64,000 bases of DNA from Variovorax brevis. GTDB lineage: Bacteria; Pseudomonadota; Gammaproteobacteria; Burkholderiales; Burkholderiaceae_C. Position 1 is the stretch's first letter. Each line of letters starts with the position of its first letter. This document shows, one piece after another, positions 44,950 through 54,197 of this stretch. The stretch spans positions 682,001-746,000 of the forward strand of contig NZ_JASZYG010000003.1 of NCBI RefSeq assembly GCF_030317105.1, given 5' to 3'. The notes under the pieces were generated by a model. It did not search any database. It was given only the letters and a program-made list of their open reading frames with translations, and was not told the DNA's origin. The position numbers and the translations under genes are program-made.

Positions 44950-46386
44950 ATGGGCCAAAAACTCAAGACTACAGGCTGGGTCGCCGCCGGCGCTATCGCT
45001 GGCGTGCTCACGACCGTCTCGCTGCAAACCGTTGCGCGAGGCTCATTGGCTCCCTTGCCACTCGAGGAATTGCAACAACTCGCCGCGGTGTTCGGCATGG
45101 TCAAGAGCGACTATGTGGAACCGGTGGACGAGAAGAAGCTTATTTCCGACGCCATCTCCGGCATGGTGGCCGGCCTTGATCCGCACTCGCAGTACTTCGA
45201 CAAGAAGTCCTTCAAGGAATTCAAGGAAGGCACCTCGGGCAAGTTCGTCGGCGTCGGCATCGAGATCTCGCAGGAAGACGGGCTGGTCAAGGTCGTGTCG
45301 CCCATCGAGGGTTCGCCGGCATTTCGCGCGGGCCTCAAGCCCAACGACCTGATCACCAAGATCGACGACACCGCCGTTCGCGGACTGTCGCTCAACGAGG
45401 CGGTCAAGCGCATGCGCGGCGAGGCCAACACCAAGGTGCTGCTGACCATCTTCCGCAAGGACGAGAACCGCACCTTCCCCGTCACCATCACGCGCGAGGA
45501 GATTCGCACGCAGTCGGTGCGCGGCAAGATGTTCGAGCCCGGCTATGCATGGATTCGCCTGTCGCAGTTTCAGGAGCGCACCGTCGACGACTTCGTCAAG
45601 AAGGTCGACGAGCTCTACAAGCAAGACCCCAACATCAAGGGCCTGGTGCTGGACCTGCGCAACGACCCGGGCGGCCTGCTCGACGCCGCCGTGGCCGTGT
45701 CCGCCGCCTTCCTGCCCGAAAACGTCACGGTTGTTTCCACCGACGGCCAACTCGCCGAGAGCAAGTCTGTCTTCAAGGCCTCGCCCGAGTTCTACCAGCG
45801 CCGCTCCGGCAGCGACCCGCTGCGCAGCCTGCCGGCAGCGCTCAAGACGGTGCCGCTGGTGGTGCTGGTCAACGAAGGCTCCGCGTCGGCCAGCGAAATC
45901 GTCGCCGGCGCCCTGCAGGACCACAAGCGCGCCACGGTGATGGGCAGCCAGACCTTCGGCAAGGGCTCGGTGCAGACCGTGCGCCCGCTCGGTCCGGACA
46001 CGGGCCTGAAGATCACGACCGCCCGCTACTACACGCCGAGCGGCAGCTCGATCCAGGCGCGAGGCATCGTGCCCAACGTGCTGGTCGACGAAAGCGCCGA
46101 AGGCAGCCCCTACGCCATCCTGCGCATGCGCGAAGCCGATCTGGACAAGCACCTGGCCAGCGGCCAGGGACCGGAAGACAAGAGCCCCGAGCGTGAAAAG
46201 GCACGCGACGAAGCGCGCAAGCGCCTCGAGGAAGAAGCGCTCAAGCCGCCGGCAGACCGCAAGGTGCCCGAGTTCGGCTCCGACAAGGACTTCCCGCTGG
46301 TGCAGGCCGTGCTGCAACTCAAGGGCCAACCGGTGCTCGTGAGCAAGACGCAAGTCGAGCGCAAGGAAGAAAAGAAGGAAAACTGA
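44950..46386 (+). CDS. ctpA: S41 family C-terminal processing peptidase
   Basis: 478 aa periplasmic serine protease. N-terminal signal/anchor helix (VAAGAIAGVLTTVSLQTVA), PDZ domain (about 85-165, KFVGVGIEISQEDG), and the S41 catalytic core with Ser in NEGSASASEIVAGAL and Lys in QTFGKGSVQT (Ser-Lys dyad). A charged Lys/Glu tail ends the protein. Trims C termini of envelope or photosystem-like proteins in the family; here probably envelope quality control. Followed by moeB. Confidence 0.94.
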   Translation: MGQKLKTTGWVAAGAIAGVLTTVSLQTVARGSLAPLPLEELQQLAAVFGMVKSDYVEPVDEKKLISDAISGMVAGLDPHSQYFDKKSFKEFKEGTSGKFVGVGIEISQEDGLVKVVSPIEGSPAFRAGLKPNDLITKIDDTAVRGLSLNEAVKRMRGEANTKVLLTIFRKDENRTFPVTITREEIRTQSVRGKMFEPGYAWIRLSQFQERTVDDFVKKVDELYKQDPNIKGLVLDLRNDPGGLLDAAVAVSAAFLPENVTVVSTDGQLAESKSVFKASPEFYQRRSGSDPLRSLPAALKTVPLVVLVNEGSASASEIVAGALQDHKRATVMGSQTFGKGSVQTVRPLGPDTGLKITTARYYTPSGSSIQARGIVPNVLVDESAEGSPYAILRMREADLDKHLASGQGPEDKSPEREKARDEARKRLEEEALKPPADRKVPEFGSDKDFPLVQAVLQLKGQPVLVSKTQVERKEEKKEN

Positions 46387-46443
46387 TCGAACAACGGCCT
46401 TCGACCACCGGTTGAAGGTCGCTGCTTCGTTCGCCGAGGGCGC

Positions 46444-47211
46444 ATGGACGACAACGATCTGCTGCGCTACTCGCGCCATATCCTGCTGGAAGAATTCGGT
46501 ATCGACGGGCAAGCGCGCGTCAGCGCGGGCCATGCGCTGGTCATCGGCGCGGGCGGTCTGGGCTCTCCCGTCGCCTTGTACCTGGCCGGCGCGGGCGTCG
46601 GCCACATCACTCTCGTGGACGACGACGAGGTCGACCTCACCAACCTGCAGCGCCAGATCGCCCACACCACGGCGCGGGTGGGCCAAGCCAAGGTCACGTC
46701 GGCAGCCGCGGCCATGCACGATATCAATCCGGAGCTTCGAATCGAAACGCATGTGCGGCGCGCTGATGCCGCGCTGCTCGCGCAGCTGGTTCCGCGTGCC
46801 GACGTGGTCATCGACTGCTCGGACAATTTTTTGACGCGCCACGAAATCAACCGCGCCTGCGTCGAATTCGGCCGCCCGCTGGTGGCCGGGGCGGCCATCC
46901 GGTTCGACGGTCAACTGAGTGTCTATGACACGCGCAACGCGGCATCGCCCTGCTACGCGTGCCTCTTTCCTGCGGACGCGCATTTCGAAGAAACACGGTG
47001 CGCCGTGCTGGGCGTCTTTGCACCTGTCGTCGGCACCATCGGTACGCTGCAAGCCAGCGAAGCGTTGAAGCTGCTGGCCGGCATTGGCGAGTCGCTCGCC
47101 GGCAAGCTGCTGATGTTCGACGGACGCACCAGCAGTTTCGACACGATGCGCGTGTCGCGCGACCCGCATTGCGCCGTGTGCGGGCATCGCCAAGCCGACG
47201 GCACGGCCTGA
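46444..47211 (+). CDS. moeB: Molybdopterin-synthase adenylyltransferase / ThiF family
   Basis: 255 aa E1-like enzyme adenylating the C terminus of a MoaD-type or ThiS-type sulfur carrier. ATP site GAGGLGSPVALYLAGAGVGHI and DDDEVDLTNLQRQI, DCSDNFLTRHEINRAC, and two CxxC zinc pairs (SPCYACLF and HCAVCGH). MoeB versus ThiF cannot be separated firmly from sequence; the zinc pairs favour either. Molybdenum enzymes such as the formate dehydrogenase in the window are possible beneficiaries. Confidence 0.9.
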   Translation: MDDNDLLRYSRHILLEEFGIDGQARVSAGHALVIGAGGLGSPVALYLAGAGVGHITLVDDDEVDLTNLQRQIAHTTARVGQAKVTSAAAAMHDINPELRIETHVRRADAALLAQLVPRADVVIDCSDNFLTRHEINRACVEFGRPLVAGAAIRFDGQLSVYDTRNAASPCYACLFPADAHFEETRCAVLGVFAPVVGTIGTLQASEALKLLAGIGESLAGKLLMFDGRTSSFDTMRVSRDPHCAVCGHRQADGTA

Positions 47212-47230
47212 AGCCAGGCCACCTGCGTCC

Positions 47231-49264
47231 TCAGTCCCTGGAGTTTCTCGCGGCCTTTGCCTTCGCAGCGCCCGTCGCAGCCGCGCCGGAGGTTGGCGCC
47301 TTGGCCTGCGCCAGCACTTCCTGACAATCCGCATCCTTGCCGGGGCCTGTCTCGACGGTCGCCGCGATCGCGAGCAAGGGGTTGATCGCGCCGAGCGCCA
47401 CCGCGACCGCGCCTCGGACGATGAGCGGCCCCTTCTTCACGCCGGCCGACGGTGCGGCAAAGGTTCCGCGAACGACCAGGGGCGTGCGCGCGACGAAGAT
47501 GCTCTTGTCCTTCGGCTCGGGCCGCACCACGAAGTCGAGCGTCTCGTCGGCCAGGCTGGCGCGGCCGGTCGCGGTAAATGCGGTGTCTGCCGTATCGAGC
47601 ATCAGCGTGCGCCCGGTCATCGCGCCCTTGTTCACATCGAAGGCCAGCGCCCCGCAACGCACAAGCACCTTGCGGTCACCGCGCAGCCAGAACTTCAGGA
47701 TCTCCGCGCCATCGAGCCCCAGGTACTCCAGCAGCAGGTTGCTGATCTCGCCGCGTCCCGTGATGACGGCGACGTCACCCGACGCGCCAGCCAACCACGT
47801 CGCAATCGAGGAGCCCCGCCCGGAGAGGTTGATGCGGCCATCGAGCCTGTTCAAGGAGGCGTGCAAGGTCTCGACCTTCGGGATCAGCCGGTCGAGCCGC
47901 AGCCGCCGGATGTCGAGCGACGCGCGCATGTCCGCGGGGTCTTGCGTGCCGTCGATGCGCATGGCGCCCGCGAGTTCGCCGCCGGCCAGGCCCATGACCA
48001 ACGGCTCCAGGCTCAGCACGCCGCCGTCGAGCTTGACATGCACATGGCCGTTCTCCAGCGGCAGGTCGTGCACGTTGCGGATGCGCTCGGCCGTGTACTT
48101 CACGTCCGCATCCATGGCGCGCAGGCGCTCGAGGTCGAGCGTCCCGGTGGGCAACACTTTCCTTGACGCCTTGCTGGCCCGCTGTGTCTGCGCCAGCGTG
48201 GTCGGTGGCGCGACGCCTTCAATGGCATTGGCCGAGCGCGTGGTGGGCGCCAGGCCGATGAACGGGCCCAGGTCGTCCATGTCCATGACGCGCGATCGCA
48301 ATTCACCCGAGAGCAAGGGCAGCTTTCGGGATTGCTCAATACGCATCTCGCCTTCAATGTCCGACAGGCCCAGTTGCCCCTTCAGTTGCCGGATGTCCCA
48401 TGTGTGGCCCTCGCGGTGCAATCGGCCGCTCAGTCGATACGGCGGCGTGTGCGGCAAGGCGACGCCCAGCAGCACGTAGAGATTGCCGAGGTTCTGGCCG
48501 CGCACGTCGAAGTCCGCATCGATGCCGTCCAGCGTTGACAGGTCGGCCACCGTGCCCTTCGCGTTGATGCGCCCATGGCGGGTGGCGGCCTCGATTTCCA
48601 TCGGAATCGGCGTCCGGTCTGCTGCAGAAAAATGCAGCAGGTCACCCGTGCGGCCTTGGGCCGTGACATCCTGATGGCGGTACTGGCCCTTGACGCGGTA
48701 GTGCAGCGGCATGTCGCCGCGTTGCGCATCAAAGTCGACATCGGCATGGAGATCGAGGCTGAACTCGCTCGCCAGAAAATCGACGGTGCCGCGATCGACC
48801 TGCAGCACGCCGACGCGGGGAACGGTGTCGGTGTCCGAGGTGTCCTTGCCCAGCGCCCACGTGCGTCGCCCGTCCGGCTCGATCTGCAATGCGAGTTGTG
48901 GCGCCGTCAGTGCCATCCTTGGCAAGACGAGCTTGCGCGCGCTGAACAGCGGCCAAAGCGCGATCTCGAATTCCGCACGCTCGGCGCGCAGCAGATAGGG
49001 CTCGCGGGCCCAGTCGGGATTGGCAAACTCGATGCCATCGAATTCGACCGTCAGCCCGCGCCAACCCGGATGAAGATCGAGCCGGCGCGTCACCTCGAAA
49101 TGCCGTCCTGTCTTCTCGCTGACGTAGCGATTCAGCGGCCCGCGCAGGACGTCCCACGGGAAGAAAGCCAGCGCGATCACGAGCACCAGCAACACCCCGA
49201 ACAGGCCCGACCCCAACTTCAGCCAAAGCGTGGCATTGCGTTCGTCATGGGCCGGCTGTCGCAT
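47231..49264 (-). CDS. AsmA family protein
   Basis: 677 aa envelope protein. One N-terminal transmembrane helix (SGLFGVLLVLVIALAFFPW), then RGPLNRYVSEKTGRHFEV at the AsmA-domain start, a long beta-rich middle, and the AsmA C-terminal region with LLEYLGLDGAEILKFWLRGDR and NKGAMTGRTLMLDT. AsmA-like proteins are thought to bridge membranes and move phospholipids. A poorly conserved Ala/Lys tail ends it. Convergent with moeB, whose stop is 19 bp away. Confidence 0.9.
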   Translation of the reverse strand: MRQPAHDERNATLWLKLGSGLFGVLLVLVIALAFFPWDVLRGPLNRYVSEKTGRHFEVTRRLDLHPGWRGLTVEFDGIEFANPDWAREPYLLRAERAEFEIALWPLFSARKLVLPRMALTAPQLALQIEPDGRRTWALGKDTSDTDTVPRVGVLQVDRGTVDFLASEFSLDLHADVDFDAQRGDMPLHYRVKGQYRHQDVTAQGRTGDLLHFSAADRTPIPMEIEAATRHGRINAKGTVADLSTLDGIDADFDVRGQNLGNLYVLLGVALPHTPPYRLSGRLHREGHTWDIRQLKGQLGLSDIEGEMRIEQSRKLPLLSGELRSRVMDMDDLGPFIGLAPTTRSANAIEGVAPPTTLAQTQRASKASRKVLPTGTLDLERLRAMDADVKYTAERIRNVHDLPLENGHVHVKLDGGVLSLEPLVMGLAGGELAGAMRIDGTQDPADMRASLDIRRLRLDRLIPKVETLHASLNRLDGRINLSGRGSSIATWLAGASGDVAVITGRGEISNLLLEYLGLDGAEILKFWLRGDRKVLVRCGALAFDVNKGAMTGRTLMLDTADTAFTATGRASLADETLDFVVRPEPKDKSIFVARTPLVVRGTFAAPSAGVKKGPLIVRGAVAVALGAINPLLAIAATVETGPGKDADCQEVLAQAKAPTSGAAATGAAKAKAARNSRD

Positions 49265-49407
49265 ACGGACGTCAGATTGTTCCTACAACGTTAACCACTG
49301 CTAACTTGCACGTTGTCAGTGCGCCAAACCCTAAACTTGGGCCCAGGCTCTCGTTGGCCGTTCATCTTGATGGCAAGGTTTGCCGCGACGAGAGCAGTCG
49401 TTTCGAC

Positions 49408-49815
49408 ATGAAGCCCAAATTAAAAACCTATATCGTCGAAGACAACCTCACTATCCGAGAAAACCTGGTTGGCACGCTCGAGGAGTTGTCGCGTGTGTCC
49501 ACCGTGGGCTTTGCCGAGACCGAGGCCGATGCAAAGCTTTGGCTGACCGAGCACAACGATGAATGGCAACTCGCCATCGTCGACCTGTTCCTCAAACAGG
49601 GCAGCGGACTGGGCGTGTTGCAGGAGTGCGCCTCCCGGCGCAGCACGCAAAAGGTCGTGGTGCTGAGCAACTACGCCACGCCCGACATTCGCACGCGCTG
49701 CTCGCAGTTGGGCGCCGATGCGGTGTTCGACAAGTCCAACGAAATTGATGCGTTGGTGGATTTCTGTGTCGCGATGGCCACCGAGCAAGCAGGCGCGGCC
49801 GCTGGCCAAGCCTGA
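49408..49815 (+). CDS. Stand-alone response-regulator receiver domain protein
   Basis: 135 aa CheY-like receiver with no output domain. Acidic pair in YIVEDNLT, phosphoacceptor Asp in LAIVDLFLK, Ser in VVVLSNYA and Lys in AVFDKSNEI are all present, so it should be phosphorylatable. It sits beside a LuxR-type response regulator gene (convergent) and a histidine kinase, and might be a phosphate sink or intermediate for the latter. Just upstream lie inverted repeats (ACAACGT, 49285-49291, and ACGTTGT, 49310-49316) that may control it. Confidence 0.85.
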   Translation: MKPKLKTYIVEDNLTIRENLVGTLEELSRVSTVGFAETEADAKLWLTEHNDEWQLAIVDLFLKQGSGLGVLQECASRRSTQKVVVLSNYATPDIRTRCSQLGADAVFDKSNEIDALVDFCVAMATEQAGAAAGQA

Positions 49816-49846
49816 GCCGGCACACGCCGTTCCTTTGCAAAGCCGA

Positions 49847-50479
49847 TCAGTCGATCAGCTTGTTCTTCAGCGCGTAGTACGTGAGGTCGCTGTTGGAGGA
49901 AAGATTCATCTTCTCCATCAGCCGCGTGCGATAGGTGCTCACCGTCTTCACCGACAGGGACAGCGTCTTGGCAATGTCGCCGGCGGTTTCGCCCTTGGCC
50001 AGTTTCAGGAACACCTGGAATTCGCGTTCCGACAACTGTTCGTGCGGCGCTGCATCGTCCTTGCGGTCCAGTTGACGGGCCAGAAGTTCGGCCACGGTCG
50101 GCGTGATGTAGCGACGGCCCAGCGAGATCGTGCGAATCGCGTTCACGATCTCGATGGGATCGCACTCCTTGTTGAGGTAACCGCTCGCGCCTTGGCGAAT
50201 CAGGTTCATCGCGTAGTGCTCTTCGGGATAGCCGCTGAGAATCAGGATGCCGACGTCAGGCGCTTTGGCGCGAATCATCGCCAACGCGTCAATGCCGCTT
50301 TGGCCCGGCATCGAAAGATCCATCACCAGCACATCGAGTTCGGTCGTGCGCACCAGTTCGATCGCCTCACGCCCGCTCGCCGCTTCGCCCACCACGCGCA
50401 GATCGACGTGTTCCGAGAAAAACTGGCGCAAGCCGGAACGCACGATCGCATGGTCGTCCACAATTCCAATTTTGATCAT
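49847..50479 (-). CDS. NarL/LuxR-type response regulator
   Basis: 210 aa. Receiver domain with DDHAIVRSGL, phosphoacceptor Asp in VLVMDLSMPGQSGI and Lys in GYLNKECDP, then LuxR HTH LSEREFQVFLKLAKGETAGDIAKTLSLSVKTVSTYRTRLMEKM. Divergent from the histidine kinase at 50542, the likely partner. Resembles UvrY/GacA in length and motifs, but target genes are unknown. Confidence 0.92.
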   Translation of the reverse strand: MIKIGIVDDHAIVRSGLRQFFSEHVDLRVVGEAASGREAIELVRTTELDVLVMDLSMPGQSGIDALAMIRAKAPDVGILILSGYPEEHYAMNLIRQGASGYLNKECDPIEIVNAIRTISLGRRYITPTVAELLARQLDRKDDAAPHEQLSEREFQVFLKLAKGETAGDIAKTLSLSVKTVSTYRTRLMEKMNLSSNSDLTYYALKNKLID

Positions 50480-50541
50480 CTTGTACCTTCGTCAACTTTC
50501 TGCATGCCGCTGCACGTTTCCCTGCGGGCCACCCTGGGTCT

Positions 50542-51930
50542 ATGACAATTATTGACGAATTTGAACTTCGCGCCGTCGGCCAACGCCTCAAACGTTGGTT
50601 GGCCTTTCCACCCATGTCGCTGGGGCTCGGACTGGCCATGCTGGCAGCGTTGGTACTCGTGGGCATCAATGAGGCGGGGTATCGGCAATCCACCCGGGCG
50701 TTGGCCGAAGTGGGTGAAGCGCAGGACGTGAGATTGGTTCTCAATTCGCTGCTGCAGAACGTGCTGGACGCGGAGACTGGGCAACGCGGATTCCTCTTGA
50801 CAGGCGAGGCGCGCTATCGCGAACCCTACGACGTGGCGGTCAAGCAGATCGACAGCCATTTCGCCACCTTGCGCAAGCTCTACGCAGACAAACCCGCGGA
50901 GAGCGCACGCCTGTTGCAGCTCACCAACCACGTCACGCGCAAGCTCGCTGAAATGGACATGAGCGTGCGACTGCGCGAAAGCGGCAACGACGACGCGTGG
51001 AAGTTCGTCATGACCACCGACGTGGGCCGGGAGGAAATGGCCGCGATCCGCGCCGAGGCGAACGGGCTGGTGGAGTTGAGCAACCAGTCGCTGCGCGCCG
51101 GCCAGCTGCAGATTGCCCAGTCGCTGCGCATGGCGCGCCTGGGCATCGGGTTGGTCGCGCTGGCCGGCATGCTGGCCTTCTATCTTTACCTGCGCCAGAC
51201 GTACCAGCTGCGCACGGCGGGCGAGCGGCAGCAGGCGGCGCTGGAGCGCGAACGCAACGCACTCGAAGGCGAAGTGAGGGAACGAACCGCGAACCTCGCC
51301 GAACTGGCCACGCACTTGCAGGAAGTGCGAGAAACCGAGCGCGGATTTCTGGCGCGCGAGCTGCACGACGAACTGGGTTCACTGCTCACCGCGGCCAAGC
51401 TGGACGTCGCACGCCTCAAATCCAGGCTCGCGGATTCGCCCGATGCCATCCAGCGGCTGCAGCATCTGATCGAACTGCTCAACAGCGGCATTGCGCTGAA
51501 GCGCCGCATCATCGAAGACCTGCGTCCTTCGTCGCTCTCCAACCTGGGCCTCGTGGCCTCGCTGGAGATTCTTGGGCGCGAGTTTGCGGAGCGTGCCGGC
51601 GTGCAGGTCGAGATGGCGCTGGAGCCCGTCACGCTGGACGAGGGCCGCCAACTGACCATCTACCGCATGGTGCAAGAGGGATTGACGAACATCGGCAAAT
51701 ACGCCGAAGCCTCCGAAGCGACGATCGTGCTGAAGAACTACGGCAATCACGTGCAGGTGGAAGTGGCCGACAACGGCAAGGGCTTCGATCCTCGCCATAT
51801 GCGCCCGGCCACGCACGGGCTGGCGGGCATGCGGCACCGCGTGGAAGCCGCGCATGGAAAACTGAGCGTGTCTTCCACGCCGGGCAACGGCACGCTGCTG
51901 GCCGCCATGCTGCCGATCGTCACGCCTTAA
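50542..51930 (+). CDS. CHASE3-domain sensor histidine kinase (HPK7/HisKA_3 type)
   Basis: 462 aa membrane kinase. Two transmembrane helices (GLGLAMLAALVLVGI and GIGLVALAGMLAFYLYL) flank a CHASE3-like sensor domain (about 40-190) with LDAETGQRGFLLTGEARYREPYD. A coiled coil (QQAALERERNALEGEV) leads to the HisKA_3 dimer domain with phosphoacceptor His in ARELHDELGSLLTAAK and an HATPase (N box QEGLTNIGKYAEA, G boxes VADNGKGFDP and GLAGMRHRVEAA). Partner response regulator is probably the adjacent NarL-type protein. Confidence 0.92.
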   Translation: MTIIDEFELRAVGQRLKRWLAFPPMSLGLGLAMLAALVLVGINEAGYRQSTRALAEVGEAQDVRLVLNSLLQNVLDAETGQRGFLLTGEARYREPYDVAVKQIDSHFATLRKLYADKPAESARLLQLTNHVTRKLAEMDMSVRLRESGNDDAWKFVMTTDVGREEMAAIRAEANGLVELSNQSLRAGQLQIAQSLRMARLGIGLVALAGMLAFYLYLRQTYQLRTAGERQQAALERERNALEGEVRERTANLAELATHLQEVRETERGFLARELHDELGSLLTAAKLDVARLKSRLADSPDAIQRLQHLIELLNSGIALKRRIIEDLRPSSLSNLGLVASLEILGREFAERAGVQVEMALEPVTLDEGRQLTIYRMVQEGLTNIGKYAEASEATIVLKNYGNHVQVEVADNGKGFDPRHMRPATHGLAGMRHRVEAAHGKLSVSSTPGNGTLLAAMLPIVTP

Positions 51931-52123
51931 CTGGCTGTTGATCGCCTGCCGTGTTGCCGGCTCTTCAAGGGGCCGCGCGGCAATTCGCTCCTCTCCTACG
52001 CCCCCGAGCCCCGCCTGCTGACAGGGTCGCTGAACGCCGGCCCTTAAGGTCCTCATCAAGCCGGTTCGCAATGAAACCAGCGGGCAAGTCGATCAACAAC
52101 GAGGCATCTCCAAGGAGCTCATC

Positions 52124-52288
52124 ATGTTGCACTACGCAGTCGTATTTCTCATCATCGCGCTGATCGCGGCGGTGTTCGGATTCGGTGGCATTGCCGCAAG
52201 CGCGGTGGGTATTGCGAAGGTCCTGTTCTTCATCTTTGCCGTGCTTGCCATTGCGGGCTTCATTGCAAGCTTGCTGCGGCGCAGCTAG
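52124..52288 (+). CDS. DUF1328 small membrane protein (YtjA-like)
   Basis: 54 aa, almost all membrane helix: [21 protein letters not shown] and [17 protein letters not shown]. Length and the starting MLHYAVVF and [15 protein letters not shown] pattern match DUF1328. Strong ribosome site CAAGGAGCTC before the ATG. First of a row of small envelope or stress genes. The 193-bp gap before it has no gene. Confidence 0.9.
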   Translation: MLHYAVVFLIIALIAAVFGFGGIAASAVGIAKVLFFIFAVLAIAGFIASLLRRS

Positions 52289-52345
52289 CGCCGCTACGAT
52301 CAGCAACTCAAGGTTTCATTTTTTGATTTTTGAAAGGGAAGCGAC

Positions 52346-52723
52346 ATGAACACGACCACCTCCAAGACGGCTGCGCAACTGGCCGACGACGCCCGCAACA
52401 CCGCCAATGACGCGGTGGAAACGACCCGCGCCTATGCACAGAACGCCGTCAATGCCGCCGGCGAAAAGGTCCGCGACCTTCGCCGCGACATGGAACCGGC
52501 CGTCGAGCAGATTGCGGCCCGCGTCCAGCAAGCGGTGCAACGCGGTCTTGACTCCGCCACCAAGACAGGCGCACGTGCCCAGCGCCGCTTCGAGCAGGCC
52601 GCCGACGTGACGGGCCGCTATATCGCCGACCAGCCGGTCCGCTCCGTGCTGGTGGCCGCGGCCGCCGGCGCAGCCATTACGGCCTTGATCGTCCTGGCGG
52701 CTCGCCGCCGCGACGACTACTGA
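52346..52723 (+). CDS. DUF883/YqjD-ElaB-like membrane-anchored protein
   Basis: 125 aa. A long amphipathic helix of Ala, Asp and Arg (AARVQQAVQRGLDSATKTGAR) is followed by a C-terminal membrane helix (VLVAAAAGAAITALIVLAA) and an RRRDDY tail, the layout of YqjD/ElaB proteins that tether ribosomes to the inner membrane in stationary phase. Good AAAGGGAAGCG ribosome site. Start of a YqjD-YqjE-like cluster. Confidence 0.85.
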   Translation: MNTTTSKTAAQLADDARNTANDAVETTRAYAQNAVNAAGEKVRDLRRDMEPAVEQIAARVQQAVQRGLDSATKTGARAQRRFEQAADVTGRYIADQPVRSVLVAAAAGAAITALIVLAARRRDDY

Positions 52724-52755
52724 TCCGGGTCAAGATCCGGATCGCCCGAAGCACC

Positions 52756-53136
52756 ATGCTGCATCCTCTTTATTCAACGGTGCTCGGGCACCCGGAACTG
52801 GTGGCGAATCACCTCGCGAACTACGTCGCGCTGGTGAAGGAAGAAGCCGGGGAAGCCGGACGCGGGTTGGTCCAACGGATCATTGCCGGCGTGCTGGCGG
52901 TGATCAGTGCCCTGATGGCGTTTGGGCTGATCGGCGTCGCCGTCATGCTCGGCGTGCTCCACGGGAGCTTCAACTGGGTATTGGTGATCGTGCCCGCAGT
53001 CGCCGTCCTCGTGGCGGCGGTGGCGGCCTACGTCGCCTCCCGTCCGACGCAAAGCCATGGATTCGAAGACTTGCGCGCGCAGCTCGATGCCGACGTGCGC
53101 GCCCTGCAGATTGCGGGAGAACACCGTGGCCGTTGA
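52756..53136 (+). CDS. YqjE-like phage-holin-superfamily membrane protein
   Basis: 126 aa with two transmembrane helices (AGVLAVISALMAFGLIGVAVMLGVL and VLVIVPAVAVLVAAVAAYVA), preceded by a charged amphipathic segment VKEEAGEAGRG. The layout matches the YqjE (Phage_holin_3_6) family. Follows the YqjD-like gene, as in enterics, and overlaps the next gene. Confidence 0.82.
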   Translation: MLHPLYSTVLGHPELVANHLANYVALVKEEAGEAGRGLVQRIIAGVLAVISALMAFGLIGVAVMLGVLHGSFNWVLVIVPAVAVLVAAVAAYVASRPTQSHGFEDLRAQLDADVRALQIAGEHRGR

Positions 53137-53569
53137 TCCATTGGTCTTGACCGCGCAGCAGCGCCTGGCCATGTCGCGTCGCGCGTTGGTCGAGCAGCTC
53201 AATGGCGGAGTGGTGGAGGAGGAAGAAGCCGCTCCCTACCGCCCGCGTCTCAAGTCATCACACTCACCGGGCCTCAATGGCGCGGTGTGGCTGCCGGTGG
53301 CCCGCAAGGTCGTGAAGCGCTGGTGGCAGAACCATCCCGCCAACGCCGTGGGTCATCTGGCTTTGCCAGCGCTGGAGCGCTATGCGCGGCAGGAGCCGGT
53401 CAAGGTGGTCGCGGCAGCGGCCGCGGTGGGTGCGCTGATCGTGCTGGTGCGGCCGTGGCGCCTGATTTCCATCACGGCGGTACTGGCCACCATCCTCAAG
53501 ACTTCTGACGTTGCAGGCGTGGTCACCACGCTCATGCATCGCGAATCTCCCCCACGAAAGGACCCATGA
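53126..53569 (+). CDS. Hypothetical protein, positional YqjK analogue
   Basis: 147 aa, weakly recognised. GTG start at 53126 inside the YqjE-like gene (11-bp overlap), with GGGAGA before it. The N terminus has QQRLAMSRRALVEQLNG; a membrane-like stretch appears near the C terminus (VVAAAAAVGALIVLVRPW). Its place after YqjD and YqjE suggests a YqjK-like role, but similarity is only suggestive. The stop overlaps the ferritin-like gene as ATGA. Confidence 0.7.
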   Translation: MAVDPLVLTAQQRLAMSRRALVEQLNGGVVEEEEAAPYRPRLKSSHSPGLNGAVWLPVARKVVKRWWQNHPANAVGHLALPALERYARQEPVKVVAAAAAVGALIVLVRPWRLISITAVLATILKTSDVAGVVTTLMHRESPPRKDP

Positions 53570-54108
53570 TGACAATTCAAAAATCAGACACCCACCTTCG
53601 ACTGGACCAGGGCGCCATCGACGCTGCAGCCAAGAGCCTCGACGACGGCGCCGTGACGCCGAGCTACGGGCCGTGGCGCGACGACATCGTCAAGCTCCTC
53701 AACGATGCGCTGGCGACCGAGCTCGTATGCATCCTGCGCTACAAGCGCCACTATTTCACCGCCAGTGGCGTGCAGTCGCCGCCGATCGCAGATGAGTTCC
53801 TGGTTCACGCCAACGAGGAATCCGCGCACGCAGACAAGATTGCCGAACGCATCGTGCAGCTCGGCGGTGAGCCGGACTTTTCTCCGTCGACACTGCTGGA
53901 ACGCAGCCACGCGAAATACGACGAATCCACCGACCTCCAGGCCATGGTGCGGGCCAATCTGGTGGCCGAACGCATCGCGGTCGAGACGTATCGGCAGATG
54001 ATCAACCTCATCGGCGACAAGGATCCGACGACACGGCGCATGCTCGAGGAAATCCTTACCGACGAGGAAGAGCATGCTGACGAACTGAAGGACTGGCTGG
54101 GCCACTGA
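53566..54108 (+). CDS. Ferritin-like (bacterioferritin/Dps-superfamily) protein
   Basis: 180 aa four-helix-bundle protein. Metal-site residues look present: LNDALATELVCILRYKRHYFTA (Glu, Tyr), HANEESAHADKIAER (Glu-x-x-His), ERIAVETYRQMI (Glu) and LTDEEEHADELKDWL (Glu-Glu-x-His). Spacing is more like bacterioferritin than Dps. It probably stores or oxidises iron in stress. Start overlaps the previous gene, so the four genes from 52346 or 52756 may be one transcript. Confidence 0.85.
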   Translation: MMTIQKSDTHLRLDQGAIDAAAKSLDDGAVTPSYGPWRDDIVKLLNDALATELVCILRYKRHYFTASGVQSPPIADEFLVHANEESAHADKIAERIVQLGGEPDFSPSTLLERSHAKYDESTDLQAMVRANLVAERIAVETYRQMINLIGDKDPTTRRMLEEILTDEEEHADELKDWLGH

Positions 54109-54150
54109 GCCCTGCCCTGGCCCGCACCGTACGAGCGGGTGCAGCAAAGA

Positions 54151-54177
54151 AAAAAGCCCCGGACACCGGGGCTTTTT
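54151..54177. terminator. Bidirectional rho-independent terminator
   Basis: AAAAAGCCCCGG-ACA-CCGGGGCTTTTT: 12-bp arms with A-run and T-run, so it works on both strands. It separates the convergent ferritin-like and BON lipoprotein genes. Confidence 0.95.
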
Positions 54178-54197
54178 CCATTGGGCGGCGCAGTCGC

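Noticed and set aside
45043..47334. 763-residue open frame on the minus strand
   Set aside because: Antisense to ctpA and moeB.
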